Assembly (NCBI RefSeq): GCF_012275575.1
Contig: NZ_NPIH01000253.1
Span: 3,830-42,327, forward strand
Source: Paraburkholderia sp. SG-MS1
GTDB lineage: Bacteria > Pseudomonadota > Gammaproteobacteria > Burkholderiales > Burkholderiaceae
Direction: 5' to 3'
DNA length: 38,498 bases
Shown: one piece after another, positions 15,464 through 24,331 of the stretch
Position numbering within the stretch: position 1 is the stretch's first letter
Layout: every line of letters begins with the position of its first letter
The notes under the pieces: model-generated
Database searches by the model: none
What the model was told of the DNA's origin: nothing
What the model saw: the letters and a program-made list of their open reading frames with translations, nothing else
Made by a program: the position numbers and the translations under genes

Positions 15464-17685
15464 GGCGTATCAGGCTCCGGGGGAGTGCCAGAGGCAACGG
15501 TGGAAGGACCAGGCGCGGCAGGAGCGCGCGCGCCGGCCGCGGCGCGGCGCGCGCGCTCCACCGCCAGCAGGCGATCGTCGAGGGTACCGTCGTTGAACAT
15601 CTCGTCGATCGGTACGCTCATGCGGCGGCGCCAGTTCGGGTGCTCGTCGATCGAGCCGGGCAGGTTCGGCTGATCGACCAGCGCGAGCAGATCTTCGAGG
15701 GGAAACGTGACGAGCGGCCCGGGCGTCGCCGCAACGAACGCCAGCGCTTCGTCGACCGGCGCGCTGTCTGGCGGCGGCGGGCCCACCTGCGGGGCGGCCA
15801 CGCCGGCTTGCTGGAACGCGCGCCACAACGCGGCGCGGTCGGCCGCGCGCTCTTCCTGGGCGGCCTGCTCGGGATCGCGGCCGTCGGCGCGCGCCATCGT
15901 CTGCCCGATCCGGTTGCGCCACGTGATGTCGCTGCCGCGCCACCAGCCGGCCACGGTCGGCAGATCGTGCGTGGTGGTGGTGCCGACCGCATTGCGATCC
16001 CACTCCTGCGGCGGCTTGAAACCGTTGCCGTCGTGTGCGCCCTCGAACCACAGCACGCGAATTCCGGCGATGCCGTGATCGTCGAGCCGCTCGCGAAAAC
16101 CGGGCGGCACGGTGCCGAGATCCTCGCCGATCACGATCGCGCGATGCCGCCACGATTCGAGCGCGATCAGGCGCAGCAGGTCTTCGAGCGGATAGCGCAG
16201 ATAGGCGCCGTTGCGCGCGCTCTCGCCTTCGGGCACGAGCCACAGGCGCCGCAGGCCGAGAATGTGATCGATGCGGATGCCGCCCGCGTGGGCGAACGCG
16301 GCGCGCAGCATGTCGATGAACGCGGAGAAGCCCTGGGTGCGCATCGCACGCGGCGAGAAGGTGGTGAGGCCCCACGCCTGGCCGGCCTGGTTGAACAGAT
16401 CCGGCGGCGCACCGACCGAGACGCCTTGCAGCATATCGTCGCGATACGACCATGCGTGACTGCCGGCGCTGTCGCAGCCCACCGCGAGATCGGCAATGAG
16501 TCCGACGGCCATGCCCGCTTCGCGCGCCGCGTGCTGCGCGTGCGACAAACCCTTCGCGGCGAGCCATTGCAGGAACAGATGGAAATCGACCTCGTGACGG
16601 TTGGCGTCGGCGAAAGCTTCAACTTCCGGGCTGCGCGGATCGCGCAATGCTTCGGGCCAGTGGCGCCAATGTCCGTCGCCGCCTTGCGCGAGTTGCGCCG
16701 CTTGCAGCGTTTCGAACCGCGCGTGGTCTTCGAGGGCGCGTCCGGCGCGCTCGCAGAAGCCGTGGAATTCGAGCGCGCGCGGCGTGTCCTGTGCCCGGTC
16801 GTGTGCGCAGAATTGTTCGTAGAGCGCGCGCAACAGCTTCAGCTTCAGCCTGACCGCGCCCGGCCAGTCGATCAGCGGAAGACCTTCGAGCGCCGCCCAG
16901 GCGTCGCCGGCCTGCGCGGCGTCGAGCGCGGCGCGCATGGCGTGCGTGCCGAACACCGCGGCGGGGTCGATATGCGTGACGTTCAGCCACAAGCGCGACG
17001 ACGGCGAATAGGGGCTGAAGCGGTTTGGCTCCGCGCTGAACATCGCGTGCGTCGGGCTCACGGCGAGCGCATGCGCGCCACGCTGCGCGCTGTCGACGGC
17101 GACACGCGCGAGCGCCGAATAGTCGCCGATGCCGCCGTCACCGTTGCGCCGCAAGCCGTACAGTTGCGCGGCGATACCCCACAGCGGCGGCGCCGGTGTG
17201 GGGTTGTCGGCATGCAGCGTGCGCCACGCGTCGTCGACGGTATAGCAGCGCGAGGGCGCGATGGCCAGCGTCACGCGTTGCTCGTTGATGACGAGTGTGT
17301 GATAGCCGGGTTCGTCGATCGGCGCGAGCAACACCACCTCGCCTTTGGGCGCGGTAAATCGGCCGTCGATGATCGAGCCGCTTTCGAGTTCGATCCGGTA
17401 ATGGCTGCCCGATTTGACCGCCGCGATGTGCAGCGCGATGCCGCGCCCGACCTCGGCGGTCATCAGCGGCGGCATTTTGCGGCCCGATAGTTCGGCATCC
17501 AGAGCAGCGGTGCTGTGGCGGATTTGCGTGGCGTTGCCGCACGGCAGTCCCATCTGTTCGAGCAGCACCGCGAGGGTCTTCTCGGGCACACGCTGTGTCG
17601 TATGGTGCGCGTCCTGCCACTCGACCTCGAAACCGGCGCGGGTGGCGAGCGTGGCGATCGTGTCGCCGGGGCGTCGGGTAGTCAC
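15460..17685 (-). CDS. malQ: 4-alpha-glucanotransferase (amylomaltase)
   Basis: Disproportionates maltodextrins by moving glucan segments between chains and releasing glucose. The GH77 landmarks are present: Asp473 in GIRIDHILGLRRLW, Glu521 in VIGEDLGTVP and Asp574 in TTTHDLPTVAGWW. The length of 741 residues fits the long MalQ type, with an N-terminal extension domain before the barrel. The start is the GTG at 17685: it sits 8 bases after an AGGAG site and overlaps the treZ stop as GTGA. The longer frame to 17760 would run far into treZ. Between treZ and treY its job is probably to lengthen short dextrins that TreY cannot use. The last 35 residues are an Ala/Pro-rich tail. Confidence 0.95.
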   Translation of the reverse strand: MTTRRPGDTIATLATRAGFEVEWQDAHHTTQRVPEKTLAVLLEQMGLPCGNATQIRHSTAALDAELSGRKMPPLMTAEVGRGIALHIAAVKSGSHYRIELESGSIIDGRFTAPKGEVVLLAPIDEPGYHTLVINEQRVTLAIAPSRCYTVDDAWRTLHADNPTPAPPLWGIAAQLYGLRRNGDGGIGDYSALARVAVDSAQRGAHALAVSPTHAMFSAEPNRFSPYSPSSRLWLNVTHIDPAAVFGTHAMRAALDAAQAGDAWAALEGLPLIDWPGAVRLKLKLLRALYEQFCAHDRAQDTPRALEFHGFCERAGRALEDHARFETLQAAQLAQGGDGHWRHWPEALRDPRSPEVEAFADANRHEVDFHLFLQWLAAKGLSHAQHAAREAGMAVGLIADLAVGCDSAGSHAWSYRDDMLQGVSVGAPPDLFNQAGQAWGLTTFSPRAMRTQGFSAFIDMLRAAFAHAGGIRIDHILGLRRLWLVPEGESARNGAYLRYPLEDLLRLIALESWRHRAIVIGEDLGTVPPGFRERLDDHGIAGIRVLWFEGAHDGNGFKPPQEWDRNAVGTTTTHDLPTVAGWWRGSDITWRNRIGQTMARADGRDPEQAAQEERAADRAALWRAFQQAGVAAPQVGPPPPDSAPVDEALAFVAATPGPLVTFPLEDLLALVDQPNLPGSIDEHPNWRRRMSVPIDEMFNDGTLDDRLLAVERARRAAAGARAPAAPGPSTVASGTPPEPDTP

Positions 17686-19616
17686 GCGTGGCGCTCCTGT
17701 TGACCCGCGATGCGAGCATCGTGGCCGAGGGCGTAGTCGCTCACGTCGCCGCTCAGCCATGCAACGAACGCGTGCGCCGGCAGCACGCCGGTGTCGATCT
17801 GCTCGCGCACGCGCGGTGGCGTTTCGAAAATGACCTTGCCGGCGGGGACGTGCTCGAACGCGACGTTTTCCTTCGACAGATTCAGCGCGATCGACAAGGT
17901 CTCGCCGTCGCCCAGTTTCCAGCGGGCGACCAGCGCGTTCGCATCGCCGCCATTCGCCGCACCCAGCACGCTCGCGCCGAGCGCCTTGCTGTGTTTCAGA
18001 CGCGGCGTGATCAGCCTGGCGCGGACGGCGAGCGCGGATTTGTAGAAATGCATCCAGTCGAGACGGTCTTTCGCATTGGCATCGGCATCGGCATCGCTTT
18101 GCGCACGCGGCTCCGCAAGCGCAGGCGGCGCCGATGCGGCGAACGTCTTCACATCGTTCGGATCGGGAATCTGCGCGCGCCGCTTTTCATCGCTGAATGA
18201 CGAGAAGCGCGCGAATTCGCGGCGACGTCCTTCGCGCACGGCGTCGGCGAGTTCACCGGTGTAATCGGTGAAGAACAGGAACGGCTGCGTCGAGCCATAT
18301 TCCTCGTCCATGAACAGCAGCGGGATTTGCGGCGACAGCAGCAACAGGCCGGTGGCAGCGCGCAACGCCTCGTCCGAAGTCAGCGCGCGAAGCCGTTCGC
18401 CGAATGCGCGGTTGCCGATCTGATCGTGATTTTGCAGAAACATCACGAACGACGTGGGCGGCAAATGCCCGCTCGCTTCGCCGCGCGGTTTGCCGTCGTG
18501 AATCGGCGACGGGTCGCCCTGATAGGCGAAGCCTTCCGAGAGCACGCGCGCAAGCCGGCGGATGGGCTGATCTGCGTACGCATGGTAGTAGCCTTCCGTT
18601 TCGCCGGTCAGCAGGACGTGCAGTGTGTTGTGCGCGTCATCGTTCCATTGCGCGTCGAAATGCGTTTCCAGCAGACTCGCGCTGTTGTGCTCGTTTTCCA
18701 GCACGAGATGCACATGCCGCCCATGCTGCACCTTCGCGCGAATATGCTCGGACAGCTCGCGCAGCCACGCGTGATTGTCGATCGCGTGCACCGCGTCGAA
18801 ACGCAGACCGTCGATCCGGTATTCGTTGATCCAGTAGACGGCATTGTCCGTGAAGAAATCGCTCACTTCACTGCGGCTGAAATCGATCGCCGGCCCCCAC
18901 GGCGTATGCGTACCCTCGCGGAAAAACGAGCGCGCATACGCGTGCAGATAATTGCCGTCCGGGCCGAAGTGGTTGTAGACCACGTCGAGGAACACCATCA
19001 GGCCCAGACCGTGCGCGGTGTCGATCAGCGCTTTCAGTTCTTCGGGGCGGCCGTACGCGGAATCGGGCGCATAGGGCAGCACGCCGTCATAGCCCCAGTT
19101 GTGCTTGCCGGGGAAATCGTTCAACGGCATCAGTTCGATCGCGGTGACGCCGAGCGCGACGAGCGCCGGCAAGCGCTTCTGCACGCCCGCATAGCCGCCC
19201 ATCGCGCCCACGTGCAGCTCATACAGCACGGTTTCTTCCCATGGCCGGCCATGCCAGTTCGTGTATTCCCAATGGTATGCGCGCGGATCGATGACTTCGC
19301 TTGGACCGTGCACGTCCAGCGGCTGAAAGCGCGAGGCGGGATCAGGCACCGCCTGTCCGCCGTCGAGCCGGAACCGGTACAGCGTGCCTGCCCCGCCCTC
19401 CACGGTGGCTTCGAACCAGCCGTTGCCGGCGGACGTCATCTCGTGCGCGCCTTGCGCCGGACCGTTTTCGATAGCGACCTGCACGCTCTTGCACGACGGC
19501 GCCCAGAAACGAAACCGCGTGCATGGCTTCGAACCCGTCGCGCCGAGCAACTGCGCGCTGAACGGCAAGCAATGCGCGTGATGATGCGCGTGAGGATCAA
19601 TCGGACTTTCGGACAT
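17682..19616 (-). CDS. treZ: Malto-oligosyltrehalose trehalohydrolase
   Basis: Releases free trehalose from maltooligosyl trehalose made by TreY. 644 residues, GH13. An N-terminal beta-domain (about 30-110) precedes the barrel. Region I is FLDVVYNHFGPDG (209-221), the nucleophile is Asp274 in GLRFDAVHAI, the acid/base is Glu307 in HLVLENEHN, and the third acid lies in FLQNHDQIGNRA. The LYELHVGAM and GYDGVLPYAPDSAYG segments are strongly diagnostic of TreZ. The first 20 residues contain a His-rich run, possibly metal-binding or simply disordered. The ATG has only a modest GAAG site upstream. It ends in a GTGA overlap with malQ and starts 167 bases after glgX. Confidence 0.96.
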   Translation of the reverse strand: MSESPIDPHAHHHAHCLPFSAQLLGATGSKPCTRFRFWAPSCKSVQVAIENGPAQGAHEMTSAGNGWFEATVEGGAGTLYRFRLDGGQAVPDPASRFQPLDVHGPSEVIDPRAYHWEYTNWHGRPWEETVLYELHVGAMGGYAGVQKRLPALVALGVTAIELMPLNDFPGKHNWGYDGVLPYAPDSAYGRPEELKALIDTAHGLGLMVFLDVVYNHFGPDGNYLHAYARSFFREGTHTPWGPAIDFSRSEVSDFFTDNAVYWINEYRIDGLRFDAVHAIDNHAWLRELSEHIRAKVQHGRHVHLVLENEHNSASLLETHFDAQWNDDAHNTLHVLLTGETEGYYHAYADQPIRRLARVLSEGFAYQGDPSPIHDGKPRGEASGHLPPTSFVMFLQNHDQIGNRAFGERLRALTSDEALRAATGLLLLSPQIPLLFMDEEYGSTQPFLFFTDYTGELADAVREGRRREFARFSSFSDEKRRAQIPDPNDVKTFAASAPPALAEPRAQSDADADANAKDRLDWMHFYKSALAVRARLITPRLKHSKALGASVLGAANGGDANALVARWKLGDGETLSIALNLSKENVAFEHVPAGKVIFETPPRVREQIDTGVLPAHAFVAWLSGDVSDYALGHDARIAGQQERHA

Positions 19617-19648
19617 GATTCTTCACCATTCGAATGTGCTGTCGAACC

Positions 19649-19666
19649 GCGCCACGCGTGTGGCGC
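19649..19666 (-). other. 7-bp hairpin in the glgX-treZ gap
   Basis: GCGCCAC (19649-19655) and GTGGCGC (19660-19666) pair perfectly around a GCGT loop, about 33 bases before the treZ start in the direction of transcription. The rest of this 167-base gap holds no gene. It may affect treZ translation or mark a processing site. Confidence 0.35.
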
Positions 19667-19783
19667 ATGGCGTCGTGCGCGCGGAGCGCGTTTGCAAAAC
19701 CGCACGTGTGACAAAGCGTGCCGTCCTGCCTGCTGTTCCTGCCGCGAGGCGGCTGCCGTCGCGTCGTTACTCCAAGGCCGGCA

Positions 19784-22003
19784 TCACGTGCTCGGCGACG
19801 TGTCGCTGCTGGGCGCATGCGCACCCGGATCGGGCGGCAATGCCGTCAGGAGCCGCGGCCCATGTAGCGCCCCGGCTTTCCAGCCAGCCTGCCAATCCGC
19901 CTCGCCGACCGGTTGCGCCGCCAGCATCACGAGCCCGTGCGCGGCCACCTCGACCTCGGTCGCCGCCAGCCGATGCGGCGCACTGTCAGGCTCGGCAGTA
20001 TCTAGCAGCACGTGCCATTCCAGATGAGGAGCGGGCGGCTGAAACCGCAGTGTTTCCTCGTGCGCGTTGAGCATCATCAACAATACTTCGGTTTCGCCAT
20101 TCAAACCTGGTCCCGCGCGACGTAACGTGAACGCACGGCCTTCGGGGTCCTGCCACGCTTCGATGGTAAGCGGATCGCCGTGCTCGTCGAACCAGCCGAC
20201 ATCGAACAGGCCCGGCAACACTTCGCGGTCGCCGAACAGAAACCGCGTTTCGCGTAGCAGCGGATGATGCTTGCGCAGCGCGATCACGCGCGCGACGAAG
20301 TCGGTCATCTGGCGGCCGTCTGCCGACGCCGCGCGTTCCCAGTCGAGCCATGATATTTCGTTATCCTGGCAGTACGCATTGTTGTTGCCGTTCTGCGTGC
20401 GCAGCGATTCGTCGCCGGCCAGCACCATCGGCGTGCCGAGCGCCATCAGCAACGTGGCGATCAGCGAGCGCGCCACGCGTTTGCGCATGTCGAGAATCGC
20501 GGGGTCGTCGGTCGGCCCCTCCGCGCCCCAGTTGCGGCTGCAATTCTCGTTGTGGCCATCGTTGTTGTCTTCGCGATTCGCTTCGTTGTGCTTCTGCTCG
20601 TAGGCGGTCACATCCGCCAGCGTGAAGCCGTCGTGCGACGTGACGAAGTTGATCGACGCCCACGGCTTCCTGAAGCGCCGGTTGAAGAGGTCGGCCGAAC
20701 CGGTCAGACGCGCGGCGAGATCGGGGCGCAAGCCAGCGTCGCCGCGCCAGAAACGGCGCACGGTGTCGCGAAAACGATCGTTCCATTCGCCGAAGCCCGG
20801 CGGATGGTTGCCGAGCTGATAGCCGCCGGGGCCGATGTCCCACGGCTCGGAAATCAGCTTGCGCTGCGACAGGATCGGGTCCTGGCGCAACGCGTCGAAA
20901 AATCCCGAGCCGGGATCGAAGCCGTGCTGCTCGCGCCCGAGCGTCACGCCGAGATCAAAGCGGAAGCCGTCGATATTGAATGCCGTCGACCAGTAGCGCA
21001 GCGAGTCCATCACCATCTGCAGCACGCGCGGATGCGGCAGGTTCATCGTGTTGCCGCAACCGGTGTCGTTGATATGGTGGCGCTCGTCGCCGGGAATCAG
21101 GCGGTAGTAGCTGGCATTGTCGAGGCCGCGCCACGATACGGTCGGGCCCATCTCGTTGCCTTCGCAGGTATGGTTGTAGACCACGTCGAGAATCACCTCG
21201 ATGCCGGCCGCGTGCAATTGACGCACGGCAATGCGCATTTCGTCGAGCCGGTGCGTGCTCAGATACGACGGCTCCGGCGCGAAGAACGCGGCGCTGTTGT
21301 AACCCCAGTAGTTACGCAGTCCGCGCTCCACGAGGAAGCGATCGTTGAGAAACGCGTGGACCGGCAGCAGTTCGACCGCGGTCACGCCGAGCTTCAGCAG
21401 ATGCTCGATAAATTCCGGCGACGCCAGCGCCGCGAACGTGCCGCGTTCGTGCTGACGCAAATCGGCGCGCAGCATCGACGCGCCGCGCACGTGCGTTTCG
21501 TAGATGATGGTTTCGCCCCACGGCACGTTCGGTCGCTTGTCGTGCGACCAGTCGAACGCCTCGTCGATCACGACGCATTTCGGCATGGCCGGCGCCGAAT
21601 CGCGCCGGTCGATGGAAAGGTCGGCGCGATTCGAGTGCACGCGATAACTGAACAGCGCATCCGACCAGCGAAACTGCCCGACCAGTTTGCGCGCATACGG
21701 ATCGAGCAGCAGCTTGTGCGGGTTGAAGCGATGTCCATGGTGCGGCTGATACGGTCCATGCGCACGAAAGCCGTAAGCGGTGCCGGGATGCGCATTCGGC
21801 AGATAGCCGTGCCAGACCTCGTCGGTGCATTCGGGCAGGGTGAAACGACGGATTTCCTTGCGGCCGGTGGGGTCGAACAGGCAGAGCTCGATTTTTTGCG
21901 CATTCGCCGAGAACACTGCAAAGTTGACGCCGAGGCCATCCCAACTCGCGCCGAGCGGATACGGCGAGCCGGGCAGAAGCCGGTCGGGCATTGCATGCGA
22001 CAT
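19784..22003 (-). CDS. glgX: Glycogen debranching enzyme (isoamylase type)
   Basis: Hydrolyses alpha-1,6 branches of glycogen or phosphorylase-limit dextrin, supplying linear dextrins to TreY and MalQ; in trehalose clusters it is often called TreX. 739 residues. A CBM48 domain (about 10-115) begins GSPYPLGASWDGLGVNFAVF. Region I is ILDVVYNHTCEGNE (271-284), the nucleophile is Asp350 in GFRFDLGVTL, the acid/base is Glu386 in LISEPWDIG, and Asp458 lies in FVTSHDGFTL. GlgX hallmarks NREDNNDGHNEN and NNNAYCQDNEISW are present. An AAGGGGAA site gives strong independent initiation, unlike the overlapping genes on either side. It lies 117 bases after glgB, across a large hairpin. Confidence 0.96.
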   Translation of the reverse strand: MSHAMPDRLLPGSPYPLGASWDGLGVNFAVFSANAQKIELCLFDPTGRKEIRRFTLPECTDEVWHGYLPNAHPGTAYGFRAHGPYQPHHGHRFNPHKLLLDPYARKLVGQFRWSDALFSYRVHSNRADLSIDRRDSAPAMPKCVVIDEAFDWSHDKRPNVPWGETIIYETHVRGASMLRADLRQHERGTFAALASPEFIEHLLKLGVTAVELLPVHAFLNDRFLVERGLRNYWGYNSAAFFAPEPSYLSTHRLDEMRIAVRQLHAAGIEVILDVVYNHTCEGNEMGPTVSWRGLDNASYYRLIPGDERHHINDTGCGNTMNLPHPRVLQMVMDSLRYWSTAFNIDGFRFDLGVTLGREQHGFDPGSGFFDALRQDPILSQRKLISEPWDIGPGGYQLGNHPPGFGEWNDRFRDTVRRFWRGDAGLRPDLAARLTGSADLFNRRFRKPWASINFVTSHDGFTLADVTAYEQKHNEANREDNNDGHNENCSRNWGAEGPTDDPAILDMRKRVARSLIATLLMALGTPMVLAGDESLRTQNGNNNAYCQDNEISWLDWERAASADGRQMTDFVARVIALRKHHPLLRETRFLFGDREVLPGLFDVGWFDEHGDPLTIEAWQDPEGRAFTLRRAGPGLNGETEVLLMMLNAHEETLRFQPPAPHLEWHVLLDTAEPDSAPHRLAATEVEVAAHGLVMLAAQPVGEADWQAGWKAGALHGPRLLTALPPDPGAHAPSSDTSPST

Positions 22004-22056
22004 GATTCCCCTTTCTCTGTTCTGATTTATGAACGCCAGCCTGGGTCTTCATGCAA

Positions 22057-22105
22057 CGGGCGCGCGGCGCAAGCGGGTGCAGCACCCACGCACGCCGCGC
22101 GCCCG
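22057..22105 (-). other. Large GC-rich nested hairpin between glgB and glgX
   Basis: Outer arms CGGGCGCGCGGCG (22057-22069) and CGCCGCGCGCCCG (22093-22105) pair perfectly over 13 bp. An inner GGGTGC/GCACCC pair (22075-22087) nests inside. No U-run follows on the minus strand. It starts 16 bases after the glgB stop. It could protect the upstream glgE-treS-glgB mRNA from 3' exonucleases or partly terminate transcription, separating two halves of the operon. Confidence 0.6.
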
Positions 22106-22120
22106 CTTACGGCAGGTCGA

Positions 22121-24331
22121 TCACTCCGCGCGCAACACGATCGTCGCGAGCGGCGGCAGGACGAGCGACGCGGAATGGGGCCAGCCGTGGCTGGCGATCG
22201 CGTCGGTATGAATCAGCCCGCCGTTGCCCGTGTTCGAGCCGCCGTATACGCCGGCATCTGTGTTCAGCACTTCCGCCCAACGTCCCTCGCGCGGCATGCC
22301 GAGGCGATAGCCGACGCGCGGCACGGGAGTCATGTTGCACACCACCACGAGCTCCTGGCCCGCGCCGTCGGTGCGCCGGTAGGCGAATACGCTGTTGCCG
22401 CTGTCGTCGCCGATCAGCCAGCCGAAGCCGCCCGGCTCGCTGTCCAGCAGATGCAGCGCGGGCTCGGTGCGGTACAGGTGGTTCAGATCGCGCACCAGCA
22501 ACTGCACGCCGTGGTGATGCGGATCGTCGAGCAGATGCCAATGCGGCGACGTGTCATGATCGAACTCCGCCAACTGGCCGAACTCGCCGCCCATGAACAG
22601 CAGCTTCTTGCCCGGATGCGTCCACATGAAGCCGAAGTACGCGCGCAGGTTGGCGAACTTCTGCCACCTGTCGCCGGGCATCTTGCCGAGCAGCGAGCCT
22701 TTGCCGTGCACCACTTCGTCGTGCGACAGCGGCAGCACAAAGCGCTCCGAATACGCGTACACCATCCCGAACGTCATGTTGTGGTGATGGTATTGGCGAT
22801 AGACCGGGTCTTCGTGCATGTAGTGCAGCGTGTCGTGCATCCAGCCCATGTTCCACTTGAACTGGAAGCCGAGACCGCCGTCTTCGACCCGCGCCGTCAC
22901 GCCCGGCCACGCGGTCGATTCCTCGGCGATCGTGATCGCGCCGGGCACGCCGGGCACGTAGCCGACTTCGTGATTGAGACGCTTGAGAAACGCAATCGAC
23001 TCGAGGTTCTCGCGGCCGCCGTAAATGTTCGGCACCCACTCGCCGGCCGCACGCGAATAGTCGCGATACAGCATCGACGCCACTGCATCCACGCGCAGGC
23101 CGTCGACGTGATAGCGCTTTAACCACGCGAGGCCCGACGCGATCAGGAACGCGCTGACCTCGTTGCGGCCGAGGTTGTAGATCATCGTGTTCCAGTCCTG
23201 GTGATAGCCTTCGCGCGGATCGGCGTGCTCATAGAGCGGCGTGCCGTCGAAGTCGATCAGTCCATGCGCGTCGTTCGGAAAGTGCGCGGGCACCCAGTCG
23301 AGAATCACCCCGAGTCCGGCTTCGTGCGCGCGGTCGACGAAGCGCGCGAACTGCTCGGGCTTGCCGAAGCGCGCGGACGGCGCGAACTGGCCGAGCGGCT
23401 GATAACCCCACGAGCCGCCAAACGGATGTTCCGCGATCGGCATGAACTCCACATGCGTAAAGCCCATGCTTTTCACGTAGGGAAGCAGCCGCTCCGCGAG
23501 TTCGTCCCAATCGAGGCCGCGCTGACCTTCTTCGGCGATACGCAGCCACGATTCCGCGTGCACCTCGTAGATCGAGACCGGCGCGCGCGCGGTCTGCTTT
23601 TCGGCGCGCGACTGAATCCACGCGTGATCGGTCCACGGAAACTGCTCGACCTCGTCGACATGCGCGACCACCGACGCCGTGCCTGGCGGCTTCTCCGTCT
23701 GCATGGCACACGGATCGGCCTTCAGCGGCAGCGGATGGCCGTCGCGCGAGAGCAGTTCGTATTTGTAGCGCGTGCCCGGGCCGACACGCGGCACGAACAG
23801 CTCCCACACGCCCGCCTGATGACGCAAGCGCATCGGATGACGGCGTCCGTCCCACGCGTTGAAGTCGCCGACCACCGACACGCGCCGCGCATTCGGCGCC
23901 CACACGGCGAAGCGCACGCCGGGCACGCCGTCCACTTCCATCGGCCGCGCGCCGAGGCATTCGAGTACCGCGTACGGGTCGCCGTGGGCGAGGCGGCCCA
24001 GCGGCTCGTCGCCGAGCACCGGGCCGAACGAATAGGTGTCCTCGACTTCCTGCACCACGCCGTGCCAGTCGATCCGCAAGCGGTACGGCGCCGCCGACGT
24101 GACGCGCCCCGCGAATAGCCCGGGTCGCAACTGTTCGAGCTCGCCGAGGATCGCACCGTCGGCACGCGCAATGACGGTGACGTGCGCAGCATTCGGCAAC
24201 AGCGCACGCACGACCGGACCCGCATCCGTCGAATGCAGCCCGAGCTGCGAGAACGGGTCGGGGTGGCGTGCTTCGACGAGCGCGTCGATGTCGAGCGGTT
24301 GGAGGCCAGCGGCCGGATCATGCTCACTCAT
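22121..24331 (-). CDS. glgB: 1,4-alpha-glucan branching enzyme
   Basis: Cuts alpha-1,4 chains and rejoins them in alpha-1,6 linkage, giving branched glucan. The chosen start (MSEHDPAAG) gives 736 residues, close to E. coli GlgB. The in-frame ORF upstream to 24448 lies wholly inside treS-mak. Two N-terminal CBM48-type modules span about 15-110 and 115-225. Region I is VILDWVPAHF (342-351), the nucleophile is Asp415 in GLRVDAVASML, the acid/base is Glu470 in TIAEESTAW, and Asp538 lies in LPLSHDEVVHGKGS. The ATG overlaps the treS-mak stop by 8 bases (ATGAGTGA), so the two are translationally coupled. In this operon it branches glucan made by GlgE. Confidence 0.97.
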   Translation of the reverse strand: MSEHDPAAGLQPLDIDALVEARHPDPFSQLGLHSTDAGPVVRALLPNAAHVTVIARADGAILGELEQLRPGLFAGRVTSAAPYRLRIDWHGVVQEVEDTYSFGPVLGDEPLGRLAHGDPYAVLECLGARPMEVDGVPGVRFAVWAPNARRVSVVGDFNAWDGRRHPMRLRHQAGVWELFVPRVGPGTRYKYELLSRDGHPLPLKADPCAMQTEKPPGTASVVAHVDEVEQFPWTDHAWIQSRAEKQTARAPVSIYEVHAESWLRIAEEGQRGLDWDELAERLLPYVKSMGFTHVEFMPIAEHPFGGSWGYQPLGQFAPSARFGKPEQFARFVDRAHEAGLGVILDWVPAHFPNDAHGLIDFDGTPLYEHADPREGYHQDWNTMIYNLGRNEVSAFLIASGLAWLKRYHVDGLRVDAVASMLYRDYSRAAGEWVPNIYGGRENLESIAFLKRLNHEVGYVPGVPGAITIAEESTAWPGVTARVEDGGLGFQFKWNMGWMHDTLHYMHEDPVYRQYHHHNMTFGMVYAYSERFVLPLSHDEVVHGKGSLLGKMPGDRWQKFANLRAYFGFMWTHPGKKLLFMGGEFGQLAEFDHDTSPHWHLLDDPHHHGVQLLVRDLNHLYRTEPALHLLDSEPGGFGWLIGDDSGNSVFAYRRTDGAGQELVVVCNMTPVPRVGYRLGMPREGRWAEVLNTDAGVYGGSNTGNGGLIHTDAIASHGWPHSASLVLPPLATIVLRAE

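Noticed and set aside
13880..17490. Long plus-strand frames opposite treY and malQ (597 and 616 residues)
   Set aside because: Antisense shadows; no family motifs, and the minus-strand genes are translationally coupled enzymes.
17686..17760. Upstream extension of malQ by 25 residues
   Set aside because: It would overlap treZ deeply; the GTG at 17685 has an AGGAG site and a 4-base GTGA overlap.
20552..23122. 856-residue open frame on the plus strand opposite glgX and glgB
   Set aside because: It lies wholly antisense to two well-supported enzymes, is Arg/His/Val/Ala-rich without any recognisable motif, and arises from the third-position GC bias of the real genes.
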